A DNA stretch of 54,306 bases from Hyphomicrobium sp. (GTDB taxonomy: Bacteria > Pseudomonadota > Alphaproteobacteria > Rhizobiales > Hyphomicrobiaceae): NCBI GenBank assembly GCA_030148725.1, contig JASBSU010000048.1, positions 1 through 54,306 of the forward strand, given 5' to 3'. The number at the start of each line of letters is the position of its first letter. Positions within the stretch are counted from its first letter, which is position 1. Shown piece after piece: positions 53,686 through 54,306 of this stretch. The notes under the pieces were generated by a model, which was not told the DNA's origin, searched no databases, and was given only the letters and a program-made list of their open reading frames with translations. Position numbers and translations under genes: made by a program.

Positions 53686-54306
53686 ATGATACGTAGTTCG
53701 GTTCTCCTGCTCTCCGGCCTGTTGTTGGCCGGAGCCGTAGGAATGCCAAGCCTCGCGGTCGCCGAAACGGCGTCCGAGGAAATCGACAAGCGCGCGAAGA
53801 ATCCCGATTGGTGGCCAGCACCAGGACGCGACAACAAGCTGACGCGTCACAGCGACCTCAAGGACATCAACGCCGGCAACGTCAAGAAGCTGCAGTACAT
53901 CTGGTCTCAGTCGACTGGAGCCCTGCGCGGCCACGAAGGCCAGCCGGTCGTCGTCGAGCACGATGGCAAGCCGATGATGTACTTCTCGTCGGGCTGCCCC
54001 AACATGGCCCAGTGCAACATCGTACAGGCACTGGACCTCACCGATCCAGACAATCCCATCCAGATCTGGAACTACGTAAAGAAAACCGATCGCGATGAAT
54101 CGGCCGTGCCGCGCGCCTGCTGCGACACCGTCCATCGCGGCGTCAACTACGCCAAGAACAAGGTCATCTACCACACGCTCGACGGCTTCGTGATCGCGCT
54201 CGACGCATCGACGGGTAAGGAAGTCTGGGTCGTCAAGCACGCCTATCCCGAGAAGGGCGAGACCATCACTGGTCCGACGCTCATTGCCGAGAACCTTGTG
54301 ATCGCC
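53686..54306 (+). CDS. PQQ-dependent alcohol dehydrogenase, methanol dehydrogenase family (5' part)
   Basis: 207 residues are visible; the frame continues past the right edge. A Sec signal peptide ends AVA|ETASEE. The start of the beta-propeller follows: NPDWWPAPGRDNK, NAGNVKKLQYIWSQSTGALRGHEG and the vicinal-cysteine motif ACCDTVHRG, which forms the disulfide next to PQQ in MxaF/XoxF and related enzymes. An extra cysteine pair (GCPNMAQC) lies in the loop before it. The ATG at 53686 has a strong AGGAGAGG site. The residue separating lanthanide (XoxF) from calcium (MxaF) enzymes lies outside the window. The enzyme acts in the periplasm and suggests methylotrophy or alcohol oxidation. Confidence 0.9.
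   Translation, partial: MIRSSVLLLSGLLLAGAVGMPSLAVAETASEEIDKRAKNPDWWPAPGRDNKLTRHSDLKDINAGNVKKLQYIWSQSTGALRGHEGQPVVVEHDGKPMMYFSSGCPNMAQCNIVQALDLTDPDNPIQIWNYVKKTDRDESAVPRACCDTVHRGVNYAKNKVIYHTLDGFVIALDASTGKEVWVVKHAYPEKGETITGPTLIAENLVIA

Overview
The window is GC-rich, densely coded and looks like a chromosome segment of an alphaproteobacterium of the Hyphomicrobiales (Bradyrhizobium/Hyphomicrobium-like). This rests on family resemblance: a coiled-coil N-terminal alphaproteobacterial porin, an XRE-cupin regulator, a CysB-type LysR regulator, a complete kdp operon with a sensor pair, and a PQQ alcohol dehydrogenase of the methanol dehydrogenase family entering at the right edge. No rRNA, tRNA, CRISPR array or intact insertion sequence was seen.

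Left edge (1-2.4 kb): a truncated TauE/SafE exporter, then dusA. A decayed integrase fragment lies directly upstream of dusA, as expected for the scar of a dusA-integrating genomic island.

Sulfur region (2.4-33 kb): three separate NitT/TauT/Ssu-type ABC importers, two rhodaneses, a YeeE/TsuA-type thiosulfate transporter, an FMNH2-dependent alkanesulfonate monooxygenase (ssuD) and a CysB-like regulator. The most unusual block is 2356-9702 on the minus strand: DUF971 protein, AprA-like flavoprotein, AprB-like two-cluster ferredoxin, HEAT-repeat protein, Crp/Fnr regulator, then a large substrate-binding protein, permease and ATPase. The same 12-bp palindrome lies upstream of both halves. This is the best candidate for an undescribed system: import of a small (probably sulfur) compound coupled to an AprBA-like redox enzyme. 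A second block (9.9-16.3 kb) pairs another such importer with a metallophosphoesterase and a DUF3604 protein. The third is a classical ssu locus (29.0-33.1 kb) with an FAD/NAD(P)-binding protein beside it and a paralogue at 22.2 kb.

Metal region (33.3-44.2 kb): a PhoP/PhoQ-like two-component system diverges from an HME-RND efflux operon (adaptor, pump, DUF3240 protein, 61-residue membrane peptide) across an operator of four TTCAGGT heptamers in two 11-bp-phased pairs. The response regulator seems to start at ATT. A DUF2946 protein, a TonB-dependent siderophore-type receptor and an exported DJ-1/PfpI protein follow.

Potassium region (44.4-52.5 kb): an unnamed 27-residue membrane peptide, then kdpF, kdpA, kdpB, kdpC, kdpD and kdpE, with a phased TTATG repeat upstream that may be the KdpE operator. 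A small exported hypothetical protein and the 5' part of a PQQ-dependent dehydrogenase close the window.
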